Assembly (NCBI GenBank): GCA_963789025.1
Contig: CAWBIT010000013.1
Span: forward strand, 558,001 to 622,000
Origin: AP-15 sp963789025
GTDB lineage: Bacteria > Pseudomonadota > Alphaproteobacteria > ATCC43930 > CGMCC-115725
Reading direction: 5' to 3'
Length of the DNA stretch: 64,000 bases
Within the stretch, counting starts at the first letter, position 1. Every line of letters begins with the position of its first letter. Made by a program: the position numbers and the translations under genes. The notes under the pieces are model-generated. The model saw nothing but the letters and a program-made list of their open reading frames with translations. It ran no database searches and had not been told where the DNA came from. Positions 54,913 to 63,948 of this stretch are shown here, in pieces.

Positions 54913-56163
54913 ATGATATTGCGGCTGCTGCCGATCCTGCTTCTCGCTGCCTGCGGGCAGCAGGGTGCATATGGCCCCGGCGGCGGGCGGATGGAGATCG
55001 GCGCGGACGGCTGGAAGTGGGCGTCACCGCAGCGCTACTACCCGCCGCCGGGCCCGCCCGAGGATCCCTGGGGCCCCTATATCCGCGAGGCCGCTGCGCG
55101 ATTCCAAGTGCCCGGGCACTGGGTGCGAGCGGTTATGCATCAGGAATCGGGCGGTGAGCAGCAGGCCACCTCCCCCGTCGGGGCGATGGGACTGATGCAG
55201 GTCATGCCCGCAACCTATGAGGGACTGCGGGTACGTTACCAGCTCGGCGACGACCCCTACGACCCGCACAACAACATTCTGGCAGGTACCGCTTATATCC
55301 GAGAAATGTATGATCGGTACGGCGCGCCGGGCTTTCTGGCCGCCTATAATGCGGGTCCCGATCGCGTCGACAGCTATTTGGCCGGCCACGGGCCGCTGCC
55401 GGACGAGACCGTAAACTATCTCGCCGCTATCACGCCCAATCTCGGCAGCGAGGTACCGCGGTCAGGGCCTTTTGCGGTGTATGCCTCCCGCTCTGGTCGT
55501 GGGCAGAGGCCAACCATCGCCAGCCTGGCGGCGGGATGCGACGTGAACGCCGCGTATGATCCAAACCATCCTTGTACGACCCTGCTGCACGCCGCGGAGC
55601 AACCGGCGCCAATCCAAACGGCCATGGCCCCCCAGCTGGGCGCGAATGGCTGCGACGTGAACGCGGCCTACGATCCCCGCCACCCCTGCACCTCCCTCCC
55701 GCAGACGGCAGCGGTGTCGCACGCGCCGTCGGCTCAGCAGATTGCGGCGGTGAAGATGGCGTCGGCTGACGGCCACGCCGCGATCGGGACGATCCGCGTC
55801 CCGGCGCCGGCAGGAGCCCACCAGGTTGCCGCGGCGACGCCCGCGGCCTATTACCGACCAGCGACGCCGCCATCCCGGCAACAGGCGAGCCATCCCGCCG
55901 AGCCGCACGGCGATTGGGCGATCCAGGTAGGCGCCTTCGCCAGTCCGGCCCTCGCCCGTACGGTGGCCGAGGGCGCCCGCGCGCAGGCGCCGGACCAGCT
56001 CCGCTCCGCCGCCCTGGCGCTGCAGCCGACTGCGCCGTTCGGCAACAAGGTGCTCTATCGCGCCCGTCTTGCTCATTTGTCGGCCAGCGCCGCGTCGAGC
56101 GCGTGCGCGCGTCTCAACCACCGCCAACTGCCCTGCGTCGTCGTCCCGCCCAACCGCTCGTAG
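54913..56163 (+). CDS. Lipoprotein lytic transglycosylase with C-terminal SPOR domain
   Basis: ATG 54913 gives a lipoprotein signal (MILRLLPILLLAACGQQ, lipobox LAAC). Residues about 55-180 are an SLT domain: HWVRAVMHQESGGEQQATSP with the catalytic Glu, GAMGLMQVMPATYEGLR and FLAAYNAGPDRVDSYL. A low-complexity linker with a twice-repeated GCDVNAAYDPNHPCT unit leads to a SPOR domain (GDWAIQVGAFASPALARTVA, LNHRQLPCVVV). It would cut peptidoglycan at the outer-membrane face, with SPOR binding denuded septal glycan. Confidence 0.92.
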   Translation: MILRLLPILLLAACGQQGAYGPGGGRMEIGADGWKWASPQRYYPPPGPPEDPWGPYIREAAARFQVPGHWVRAVMHQESGGEQQATSPVGAMGLMQVMPATYEGLRVRYQLGDDPYDPHNNILAGTAYIREMYDRYGAPGFLAAYNAGPDRVDSYLAGHGPLPDETVNYLAAITPNLGSEVPRSGPFAVYASRSGRGQRPTIASLAAGCDVNAAYDPNHPCTTLLHAAEQPAPIQTAMAPQLGANGCDVNAAYDPRHPCTSLPQTAAVSHAPSAQQIAAVKMASADGHAAIGTIRVPAPAGAHQVAAATPAAYYRPATPPSRQQASHPAEPHGDWAIQVGAFASPALARTVAEGARAQAPDQLRSAALALQPTAPFGNKVLYRARLAHLSASAASSACARLNHRQLPCVVVPPNRS

Positions 56164-56206
56164 CCGCAATCGACCGCGCAAAGGACGGGGTGACTGATCG
56201 TGATGG

Positions 56207-56439
56207 TCACTGTGGCTGCGACCGAAACCATTCGATCAAGCGGGCCGCCTGCGGGTCCGTGCGCTGACCCACCAAGGTGGTGACCGCGATCTTTTTTCCC
56301 GGCACCTCGTAAATATTCCAGACGATGACTCGGTCTACGCCGGATTTCTCGATATAGTCCCGCGGCGCTCCAACTCCTCCCGGATCGCGTCCTTACCGGC
56401 ACAAGGGCTCCAGCATAGATCGCCGTATTGGACGATCAT
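56207..56439 (-). pseudogene. Small hypothetical gene with a probable frameshift
   Basis: ATG 56439 reads MIVQYGDLCWSPCAGKDAIR then EELERRG; after a one-base shift near 56360 it continues DYIEKSGVDRVIVWNIYEVP and RTDPQAARLIEWFRSQPQ. Joined, about 77 residues. Composition is coding-like in both parts. No family recognised. Confidence 0.45.
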
Positions 56440-56529
56440 ATCATCCCTATAAAGGCGAGCGCCGCGGCAACGTCGCCGCGGCTATAACAGATCTGAGATT
56501 GCCGCATTGCGAGAGGAGGAGGTGATCTG

Positions 56530-57096
56530 ATGAGCAAAGCCTTCGTCAAGGAATCGGACGCCGAGGCTGACCTCCCCGGCGAACCGCCGGCCGCTCCGCT
56601 CGGGTTCAAGAACTACATGACCCCAGGGGGTCACCGCCATATGCAGGATGAATTGCGCCAGCTGCTGCGCGTGGAGCGCCCGAAAGTGGTGGAGACAGTG
56701 GCGTGGGCGGCCGGCAATGGCGACCGTTCCGAGAACGGCGACTACATCTACGGCAAGCGGCGCCTGCGCGAGATCGACCGGCGCCTCCGCTTCCTGACGA
56801 AGCGGCTGGAAAGCGCCGAGGTCGTCGACCCGCGGCGGCAAAAGCGGCGCGACCAGGTGTTCTTCGGCGCGACCGTCACCTACGCCACCGAGGACGGAGC
56901 CGAAACCACGATCACGATTGTCGGCATCGACGAAGCCGATTTCGCGCGCGGCCAGGTCAGCTGGGTGTCCCCGATCGCCCGTGCACTGCTCAACGCGCAT
57001 GAGGGTGACACCGTCGAACTTCGCGCCCCCGCCGGCGTCGAGCAGATCGAGGTGCTCGAAATCCGCTACGCCGGTGCCGACGACGCGGCAGGCTGA
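56530..57096 (+). CDS. greB: Transcription elongation factor GreB
   Basis: MSKAFVKESDAEADLPGEPP is the typical GreB start. YMTPGGHRHMQDELRQLLRV opens the coiled-coil, and NGDRSENGDYIYGKRRLREI carries the acidic tip (D, E) that inserts into RNA polymerase. The C-terminal FKBP-like domain has FFGATVTYATEDGAE and GIDEADFARGQVSWVSPIAR. 188 residues. It rescues backtracked polymerase by transcript cleavage. Confidence 0.95.
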   Translation: MSKAFVKESDAEADLPGEPPAAPLGFKNYMTPGGHRHMQDELRQLLRVERPKVVETVAWAAGNGDRSENGDYIYGKRRLREIDRRLRFLTKRLESAEVVDPRRQKRRDQVFFGATVTYATEDGAETTITIVGIDEADFARGQVSWVSPIARALLNAHEGDTVELRAPAGVEQIEVLEIRYAGADDAAG

Positions 57097-57129
57097 AGCC
57101 CCGGATCCAGGGGCTCTGTGGCGACCTTC

Positions 57130-57757
57130 GCCGTGAGCAACGTGGGAGCTTTCGCCGCGCGCTCTGCTGGGAATGTGAGGATCAAGCCCCCTGGGATCCA
57201 TTTGAACTCCACGTCTTTCTCGACCTCGGCTCCGAGGGCTCCTCGGACATCCTCACCGATGGGTCCATTACGCCGACCCGGACCTTTGATGGCGCGATGG
57301 CACATGCAAACAGACGGCCTGTCATCAGCCGAAGGCCGCGGTCGGTGTCGCGCAGGTACCATGCGTTGCCACGCTCCTCATCGGCGCACTCAATAGCGAA
57401 AGCCATAAAACGCAGCGCCTCGTGTCGCCTCGTTCGGAATTGACAGTTCCAGCGTCCTGCGGACCCGTTCCTCGACGCCCGCACGCTGGTTCCATGTGCC
57501 ATCGGCGGCGTTGAAGATCGCGGTCGGCTCCTCGTTCGCGACCTCGTGTCTTGAACGCGCCTTTCGGAACTCCGAGAACTCCGGGAACCGACTTTCCAGA
57601 AAAGCAATATCAATAGCCGCGGGTCGGCTAGCATAGAACGTCGAAATTTCGGCTTTGGGACATCTACGGCGGCAGCGGCCCGTTGGCGGCGCGGCAGGTC
57701 AAACTCAATAAGCGGACCCTCACACCGCAAACCGAGCGGCGTTCCTTTTTTGTTCGC
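57130..57757 (-). pseudogene. Decayed unknown gene on the 3' side of the group II intron
   Basis: Minus-strand frames joined in order read ANEEPTAIFNAADGTWNQRA, GVEERVRRTLELSIPNEATR, then NAWYLRDTDRGLRLMTGRLF, then GPIGEDVRGALGAEVEKDVE and GGLILTFPAERAAKAPTLLT. Shifts lie near 57397 and 57262. The composition is protein-like but I do not recognise the family. It may be the gene that the intron entered. Confidence 0.4.
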
Positions 57758-59664
57758 GGTAGGGACGCCCATTGCTGAGCGCCCCCCGCACAGATCCGAG
57801 CGAGCCCAATTCGGGCACTCGGCTCCTACCTCGGGTGTCTGACGGCAAAGCGCACACTGGGCCAAGGATGAAGGATACGCGGCTTGGGGAGGAACTCATC
57901 CGCGAGCTTCGCCATCTGCGTCCATACCAGCCTTGTCCTCTGACTGCGCCGGCGTAGCCGCCGATGCCAGAGAATGATGACGTGGTATCGGAATGCAGAA
58001 ATCGCGGCGCCATTGGTCGGCACCGCGTGGTAGGCGAAATACCCGGCGACGATTTGCCCGAGCCATTTTCCTGTTTGAGGAATCGGCCAGTGCATTTGCC
58101 GTCGTAATCCTTCTTTGATTTCCTGGAGCTTGGCCCTCATGCGGTCACGGCGCGACTTCCTTTTGATTTGGAAATCACCCCGCCGAGATTTGCCGCAAAT
58201 GAGCACAAAACCCAGGAACTTGAAGGTCTCCGGCTTGGCGAGCCCGCGCTTTTTGCAGTTCTGCGCCGCAAAGCGACCGAACTCAATCAGGCGGGTCTTG
58301 TCCGGGTGAAGCGACAGCGAGAACTCCCGCAGCCTTTCGCGCATCGCGTCCCAAAAGCGCCGAGCGTCTTTCTCATGCTGGAAGCCGACAACCAGGTCGT
58401 CGGCGTATCTAACCATGATCATGTCGCCCGTGGCCTCGCGCCGTCGCCAGCGTTCGGCCCAGAGATCGAAGACGTAATGAAGATAGACGTTCGCGAGCAA
58501 CGGTGAAATCACCGAGCCTTGCCCCGTCCCTTTCTCCTCAACCGTCACGATCCCGTCTTCGAGGACGCCGGCTCGCAGCCATTTCTGGACCAGCCGGAGG
58601 ATGCGCGTGTCGCCTATCCGGTGCTCCAGGAAGCGGACCACCCATTGCTGAGAGACCTCCGTGAAGAACGACCGGATGTCGGCGTCGAGTATGAAGTTCA
58701 CCTTCCTGCTGCTGATCCCGACGATCAACGCGTCCAGCGCGTCGTGCTGGCTGCGCCTCGGCCGAAACCCATACGAGAACCCGAGGAAATCCTCCTCAAA
58801 GATCGCGCTCAGCACCGCAGCCGTGGCCCTCTGGACGATTTTGTCCTCGAGCGCGGCGACCGCAAGCGGGCGCTTGCTGCCGTCTTCCTTCGGAATGTAG
58901 CTCCGACGCGACGGCAGTGCCCGGTACGCTCCTCTTTTGACCCGCGCGTGCAGATCCTCGATCCTGCGATCGAGGTCCTCTTCGTAGGTCTCCCACGTCA
59001 TCCCGTCGACGCCGGGCGCAGCGTCACGCTTCATCGCGTAGAACGCCGTTCGCAGCATGGCGCGGTCGACGTGGTGCAAGAGCGAAGTGAACCTCTCCTT
59101 TTTCCCTTGCCGTGCCGCTTGCCGTACGCGTTCCAGCGCCTGTGACACACTTGCCCGGTCCTGCGCCCGGCGCGTGCTTTGCTGGCCCGCGTTCCCCTTG
59201 GTCTCCGCCCTTGGCTCCACCGGCTCCGCGGCGGACCGCTCCGCTTTGTTCGTCGGCTTCTCAGCTACTACGACGGAGTCAGACTTCTCGGGCTCGTGCA
59301 TCACCGGCTACGGCTCCTCACCTTCCCGATGCGGGCCTGCGGTGTCCATCCGCAGGCCGAACCCGAGATCTCCCGGTTCCCGTGCAAAGAGCTTCCACAC
59401 ATGCCAGGGTCTTCGACCACGCCGGGCCGGACGGGTGCTCGCGATAATGCCCCCATCCATGTTGCCTTCCGCGATTCTGAGCACGTCGGCACCCGGGACA
59501 AATCTTGTTTTCGCGGCTCAATGGCTGGCCTATGCGCTCCCCTGCCGACGCTTCGCCGACACCCTCACGGATGCCCGCGCACGGCTTGGGGCCGATGTGG
59601 ATCGCTATTCCTTCATCGTAGTGGACTTGCACCACCTACTCTTTGCCGGTTTCGACCGGCGCAC
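57758..59664 (-). mobile_element. Group II intron with reverse transcriptase
   Basis: On the minus strand the 5' end is GTGCGCCGGTCGAAACCGG at 59664, followed by GTGGTGCAAGTCCACTACG. The 3' part has a domain-V-like hairpin at 57793-57826 (GAGCCGAGTGCCCGAAT and its partner arm, with the AGC triad). Next come TCTGTGCGGGGGGCG and a domain-VI stem ending CGTCCCTAC near 57760. About 1.9 kb in total. Both boundaries are set by consensus, so they may be off by a few bases. Confidence 0.85.
57826..59304 (-). CDS. ltrA: Group II intron-encoded reverse transcriptase/maturase
   Basis: 492 residues. RT blocks: FYAMKRDAAPGVDGMTWETY, YIPKEDGSKRPLAVAALEDK, FGFRPRRSQHDALDALI-type block 3, GTGQGSVISPLLANVYLHYV, and MVRYADDLVVGFQHEKDARR with the YADD catalytic pair. 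A maturase X domain follows (RMRAKLQEIKEGLRRQMHWP). The end LPKPRILHPWPSVRF lacks an HNH endonuclease, so mobility would use single-stranded DNA at forks. Confidence 0.93.
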   Translation of the reverse strand: MMHEPEKSDSVVVAEKPTNKAERSAAEPVEPRAETKGNAGQQSTRRAQDRASVSQALERVRQAARQGKKERFTSLLHHVDRAMLRTAFYAMKRDAAPGVDGMTWETYEEDLDRRIEDLHARVKRGAYRALPSRRSYIPKEDGSKRPLAVAALEDKIVQRATAAVLSAIFEEDFLGFSYGFRPRRSQHDALDALIVGISSRKVNFILDADIRSFFTEVSQQWVVRFLEHRIGDTRILRLVQKWLRAGVLEDGIVTVEEKGTGQGSVISPLLANVYLHYVFDLWAERWRRREATGDMIMVRYADDLVVGFQHEKDARRFWDAMRERLREFSLSLHPDKTRLIEFGRFAAQNCKKRGLAKPETFKFLGFVLICGKSRRGDFQIKRKSRRDRMRAKLQEIKEGLRRQMHWPIPQTGKWLGQIVAGYFAYHAVPTNGAAISAFRYHVIILWHRRLRRRSQRTRLVWTQMAKLADEFLPKPRILHPWPSVRFAVRHPR

Positions 59665-59692
59665 CAGAAATCAAGACTTTCGGGAATTTCTC

Positions 59693-59721
59693 TTGACCTG
59701 AGCCGATCAATGGCTTAGACT
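59693..59721 (+). promoter_or_regulatory. Promoter of the serine recombinase gene
   Basis: TTGACC at 59693-59698 and TAGACT at 59716-59721 are 17 bp apart and end 11 bp before the ATG at 59733, giving a very short leader. Confidence 0.55.
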
Positions 59722-59732
59722 TCCCGTAAGAT

Positions 59733-60302
59733 ATGACTGAAAGTCACCCGCAAAACCGACGTCTCGGTTATGCTCGCGTCAGCACCTACGGCCAGACCCT
59801 CGACGCGCAGCTTGAGCAGCTTCGCGGTGTGGGATGCACCAAGATTTACCGCGAGAAGGTGACCGGCGCACGGCCTGACCGCCGCCAGCTTCTCGACATG
59901 CTCAAGCATCTCGCCCCCGGCGATACGGTGATCGTGACGCGCATAGACCGCCTCGCGCGCAGCACCTTTGACCTGTTCGCCATCGTCAAGAATATCGTGG
60001 ACGCCAAGGCGCAATTCCGGTCGCTCGCGGAGCCGTGGGCCGACACCGGCACCAGCACCGGGCGCTTGATGATTGCCGTTTTGGGTGGCCTCGCGGACGT
60101 GGAGCGCGATTTAATCCGCACCCGCACCGCCGAGGGTCGCAACCGGGCGCAGAAGCGCGGACAGCACATGGGCCGTCCCCCGAAATTGACGGCAGCACAA
60201 CAGGCCGAGGCCCGCCGTCGCCGAGCGGAGGGCGCGACGCTCGCCAAACTGGCCCGCAGCTACGATGTTGGCAAAAGCACGATTTCGCGGCTCGCGGAAT
60301 AA
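59733..60302 (+). CDS. Serine recombinase (resolvase/invertase family)
   Basis: 189 residues. RLGYARVSTYGQTLDAQLEQ has the nucleophile Ser, VTRIDRLARSTFDLFAIVKN has the catalytic Arg residues, and GLADVERDLIRTRTAEGRNR leads into the E helix. The C-terminal HTH is RRRRAEGATLAKLARSYDVG followed by KSTISRL. Size and layout match Tn3-type resolvases and DNA invertases. No Tn3 transposase or res site was found nearby, so it may be a relic of a larger element or serve an invertible locus. Confidence 0.93.
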   Translation: MTESHPQNRRLGYARVSTYGQTLDAQLEQLRGVGCTKIYREKVTGARPDRRQLLDMLKHLAPGDTVIVTRIDRLARSTFDLFAIVKNIVDAKAQFRSLAEPWADTGTSTGRLMIAVLGGLADVERDLIRTRTAEGRNRAQKRGQHMGRPPKLTAAQQAEARRRRAEGATLAKLARSYDVGKSTISRLAE

Positions 60303-60309
60303 GTGAACC

Positions 60310-61588
60310 ATGCCAACTATCGCTTCCTCCAACGTTCCACCTCCGAAGTCCTGGGATGAGTTCGAGGACATTGTGCTCTCAGCGGCTAAGCACGTTGGAA
60401 GTCGAGCGATTTTTACCGCTATGGACGCCAAGGCCAGAAGCAGGACGGGGCGGACATTTGGGGACACGATGAGGAGCAGCATCATATCGGCATACAATGT
60501 AAGAACACTGTCGATGGCATCTCATTGGACGTCATCGAATCCGAAATAAACCACGCGGAAGCGTTTGCACCCAAGCTCGACCATCTTTATGTAGCAACTA
60601 CGGCGAAGCGTGATGCTCCCTTGCAAAGCGCTGTGCGCAAAATTCCCAAACAGCGCCATCAGGACAGTAAGTTTAGAGTTGATATCTTGTTTTGGGATGA
60701 TGTGTGCCAGGATCTGGCACAAGACGATGACGTGTTTTTTAAGCACTATCCTCAGTTCAGGAGGGGCGTTCATCAAAAGGTAATTGTCGGGATAACGCCG
60801 GAGCAACTACCAGCGATCCTCGAGGCTGCGACAGCCCCCTTAGCACGACTTAATGCGGATCAGCAGGGGATCATCGCGGAACTTGGCCGCCAACTCGAGG
60901 CCAGCAAGGAGCAGGTTCTCGGATTTTTTCGGATCATTGGCGAGGCCGAGATTGAGGTGGAGACGGTCCCGCGCCGGCTAGTCCAAATCGCAGAAAGTTA
61001 CAAGACTCTGGTTGCCCAAGCTGAGGCAGAGGCCGTCGACAATTCAGGAACGGCGCGCTTCAAGGCTGAACTTCGAGAGGCTTTGGACGCACTCGATTTG
61101 GATCGTGCTGACACGCTGCTCGCTCAAGCGCTGGCGGCCCAGGACCGTGACCTCGAGAACCGGGCCTTGCAGGCCGCAATTGCTTGTGCACGGCGAGGCC
61201 ATCTCGCCCGGACGCGCTTACGTTACAACGAGGCGGCGCTCATTCGAAGCTGCTGCAGCGCGCTTGCCAGCAGGTCATGGTACACGCGGTGAGTATCTTT
61301 TCGAAAAAGCCCTTGCGCTCTGCCAGCAAGGCGAGGAGTTCGGCGACAATGGTGCTCTGCAGCTCTCCATTCAAGCCTGGCGCGCTGTTTTGATCGTGTA
61401 CCCACGCGAGCGCGCGCCGCTGCAATGGGCGGCAACGCAGAACAACCTCGGCAACGCGCTCCGGGTCCTGGGCGAGCGGGAGACCGGAGCGGGGCGTCTG
61501 GATGAGGCGGTCGAAGCCTGCCGCGCGGCGCTGGAGGTATACACGCGCGAACAGATGCCACTCGACTGGGCTATGGCGCAGAACAACC
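60310..61588 (+). pseudogene. PD-(D/E)XK nuclease-like plus TPR protein, frameshifted and cut by an IS
   Basis: Three frames join into one protein. PPPKSWDEFEDIVLSAAKH runs to about 60393. A one-base loss then gives WKSSDFYRYGRQGQKQDGAD, IWGHDEEQHHIGIQCKNTVD and a long mixed domain to 61245. A second shift gives YLFEKALALCQQGEEFGDNG and TPR units (LQWAATQNNLGNALRVLGER, LEVYTREQMPLDWAMAQNNL). GQKQDGADIWG...IGIQCK is the D-x(n)-QxK core of Mrr/Cap4-like nucleases used in phage defence. The IS630 element at 61591 removes the C-terminus. Confidence 0.7.
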
Positions 61589-61600
61589 TAGTGCACTGAG

Positions 61601-62694
61601 TCAAACAGATGGTACAGGGCAGCGGTCGAGTTTGGCGAGTATGGCCTCGGCGGATTTGGTCCAGACAAAAGGTTTGGGGCTGACATTGTGCTCGGCGAGA
61701 TAAGCATTGATGGCGGCCTGCAGGTCGGCGATCGATCGGAAGACGCCGCGGCGGATGCGCTGCCGGGTCATCTTGGAAAAGAAGTTCTCGACCGCGTTGA
61801 GCCAGGAGGCCGAGGTCGGGGTGAAGTGGAAGGTCCAGCGCGGATGGCGCGACAGCCAGGCCAACACCCCCGCCTTCGCGAGGGCAGGCTCTTAGGATGC
61901 TTATGGGTGGCATAGTTGTCGAGGACGACGTGGATCGGCTTGCCAGCTGCGACCTGGCGCTCGACGGCATTGAGAAAGCGGATAAATTCGAGGTGGCGGT
62001 GGCGCTGCATGCAGCGCCCGATCACCGTGCCGTCGAGCACGCTGAGGGCGGCGAACAGGGTGGTGGTGCCGTGGCGCTTGTAGTCGTGCGTCATGGTCTG
62101 CCAGCGCCCGGGCTTGATCGGCAGTCCGGGCTGGCTGCGGTCGAGCGCCTGGATCTGGCTCTTCTCGTCAATCGACAGCACCACGGCATGGGCCGGCGGG
62201 TCGATATAGAGCCCGACGATATCAGTCAGCTTGGTGGCAAAGCTGGGATCGCGCGAGCGCTTGAAGGTGCGCAACCGGTGGGGCTGCAGTTTGTGCGCCC
62301 GCCAGATGCGCTGCACTGAGCCCACCGAAATGCCGATGGCCTTGGCCATCGCCCGGCCGGTCCAATGGGTCGCCTGGTGCGGCGGCTCGGTGCAGGTCAG
62401 CGCCACCACCCGCGCCGTGGTTTCCGTCGCCAGCGGCGCCTTGCCGGGCTTGCGGGTCTTGTCGCGCAGCAGACCCTCGACCCCGCTCTCGGCAAAGCGC
62501 TGCTGCCACCGCCACACCGTCGGCCGGCTGACCCCGATGCTTTGCGCCACCCGCTGCACCGATGCTCGATCCGCCGAGGCGAGCACGATGCGTACCCGCT
62601 CGACATGCTTGCCCGGCCGGTTGCGGTCGGCCGCGATCGCCGCCAATGGCTCGCGCTCCGCAGTGCTCACTACCACGCATACCTGTTGTGCCAT
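61601..62694 (-). pseudogene. IS630-family transposase with a 23-bp disruptive insert
   Basis: ATG 62694 (MAQQVCVVVSTAEREPLAAI) opens an HTH (RVAQSIGVSRPTVWRWQQRF) and DDE core: VVLSIDEKSQIQALDRSQPG with the first Asp and HVVLDNYATHKHPK with the second. There an insert of about 23 bp (61867-61891) shifts the frame; the true continuation VLAWLSRHPRWTFHFTPTSA and SWLNAVENFFSKMTRQ with the Glu follows in another frame. Inactive unless the shift is bypassed. Confidence 0.88.
61867..61891. repeat. Short palindromic insert (copy in IS630 transposase)
   Basis: ACCCCCGCCTTCGCGAGGGC then AGGCT; 24 of 25 bases match the stretch at 48761 in an IS4-type transposase. Here it breaks the reading frame between the second Asp and the final Glu. 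Confidence 0.75.
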
Positions 62695-62770
62695 GGCCCC
62701 GTCCCCCCACGCCATGACCCAGCATCGCATATCCAGCCGCGCTTGTGAATCCTATGAATCACTCAGAGCA

Positions 62771-63871
62771 CTAGTGTGCCGTCTCTGAAATCGCATTACT
62801 TTCTGGTTGGAGCGCGGCGAGCGTCTGTCTGGCAGCATCGATCTTGCGCAGGATGTCTTCGCCCTTGGCTTTCCACACGTAGCGCCGCGGATTGTCGTTG
62901 CGTGCCGCCAGGAAGGCGATGATGGCGTCGGCCAGTTCTCGGGTCGACGCGAAGCTCTTCTCGGTAATGAACTCGGTGAGGTCACGGAAGAAGCGCTCGA
63001 CCAAATTCATCCACGATGACGAGGTCGGTGTGTAATGCATGTGAAAGCGGGCGTGGCGCTCGAGCCATCGCATGACCGCGGGATGTTTATGGGTGGCGTA
63101 ATTGTCGGCGATGATGTGGATGTCGAGATCGGCCGGGGTCTCCTCATCGATGGTTTTGAGGAAGGCCAGCCACTCCTGATGGCGATGACGCGCGGCCAGA
63201 CGGGTGATCAGCTTGCCCTCGAGATAATTGAGCGCGGCAAACAGGGTCAGCGTGCCATGTCGCACGTAATCGTGGGTCTTGGTGCGAATGTGGCCGATCC
63301 CCAGCGGCAAACCCGGTTGCGTGCGCTCCAAGGCCTGGCATTGTGATTTCTCGCCGCAGCACAGCACCAGCGCCTTCTCCGGCGGGTTGAGATACAGCCC
63401 GATGACGTCCCAGAACTTCTCTTCAAAGCGCGTGTCGTTCGACAGTTTGAAGGTGCGCGAGAGATGCGGCCTGATGTCACTGGCCGCCCACAGGCGCTGC
63501 ACGCTGGCCGGCGAGATCCCGGCGGCGCGGGCCATCGTGCGGCAACTCCACCGCCCCAGATGGGGCGGCGGCGTCACCGCTTGCTCCACCACCTGCTGCA
63601 CCGCCGCCTGTGGCAGCCATGGCTTGCGCCCGCGCCCGGCACGATCGTTCAACCCGTCCAGCCGGTGCAGTGCAAAGCGCCCGACCCAACGGTTCACGGC
63701 GAGGCGCGAGATCCCCAGCTGCTCGGCGATGCGCTGTTGGGTTAGACCTTGCGCACTCAGCAGGATGATCTCAGCCCGCCGACGATCGCGCACCGACACG
63801 GTCGTCGCGCGAGCCCGGCGGCCCAGTTCCTCAGCCTCTTCCACAGCTAACTCGATCCTTTGACGCGCCAT
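62771..63871 (-). CDS. IS630-family transposase, catalytic Asp replaced by Gly
   Basis: ATG 63871 (MARQRIELAVEEAEELGRRA); an ATG at 63910 is also open. HTH region RIAEQLGISRLAVNRWVGRF and ARAAGISPASVQRLWAASDI. The DDE core has IIADNYATHKHPAVMRWLER and SSWMNLVERFFRDLTEF, but the first position reads VLCCGEKSQCQALERTQPG where the family has DEKSQ: GGC in place of GAC. The frame is complete, and its TAG stop lies on the element end. Predicted catalytically dead. Confidence 0.9.
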   Translation of the reverse strand: MARQRIELAVEEAEELGRRARATTVSVRDRRRAEIILLSAQGLTQQRIAEQLGISRLAVNRWVGRFALHRLDGLNDRAGRGRKPWLPQAAVQQVVEQAVTPPPHLGRWSCRTMARAAGISPASVQRLWAASDIRPHLSRTFKLSNDTRFEEKFWDVIGLYLNPPEKALVLCCGEKSQCQALERTQPGLPLGIGHIRTKTHDYVRHGTLTLFAALNYLEGKLITRLAARHRHQEWLAFLKTIDEETPADLDIHIIADNYATHKHPAVMRWLERHARFHMHYTPTSSSWMNLVERFFRDLTEFITEKSFASTRELADAIIAFLAARNDNPRRYVWKAKGEDILRKIDAARQTLAALQPESNAISETAH

Positions 63872-63946
63872 GAGCAATCCCCCCAATCGGCGCGCCAATA
63901 TACCCACCACCCCACCTCTTGTAACTCCATTTTAGATACGGCACAC
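62774..63946 (-). mobile_element. IS630-type element 2
   Basis: 1173 bp with ends GTGTGCCGTCTCTGAAA and, inverted, GTGTGCCGTATCTAAA between TA dinucleotides at 62772-62773 and 63947-63948. Its left TA is also the right TA of element 1, so one inserted at the edge of the other. Confidence 0.88.
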
Positions 63947-63948
63947 TA

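Larger units (their letters stand above)
61591..62771 (-). mobile_element. IS630-type element 1
   Basis: Ends GTGCACTGAGT and, inverted, GTGCTCTGAGT lie inside TA dinucleotides at 61589-61590 and 62772-62773. About 1180 bp. The right TA is shared with the next element. Confidence 0.8.

Noticed and set aside
57182..57865. 227-residue minus-strand frame across the intron 3' end
   Set aside because: It runs through the domain V/VI RNA region and mixes frames of the decayed gene.
59733..60302. Serine recombinase as part of a Tn3 transposon
   Set aside because: No Tn3 transposase, 38-bp ends or res site is visible in the window.
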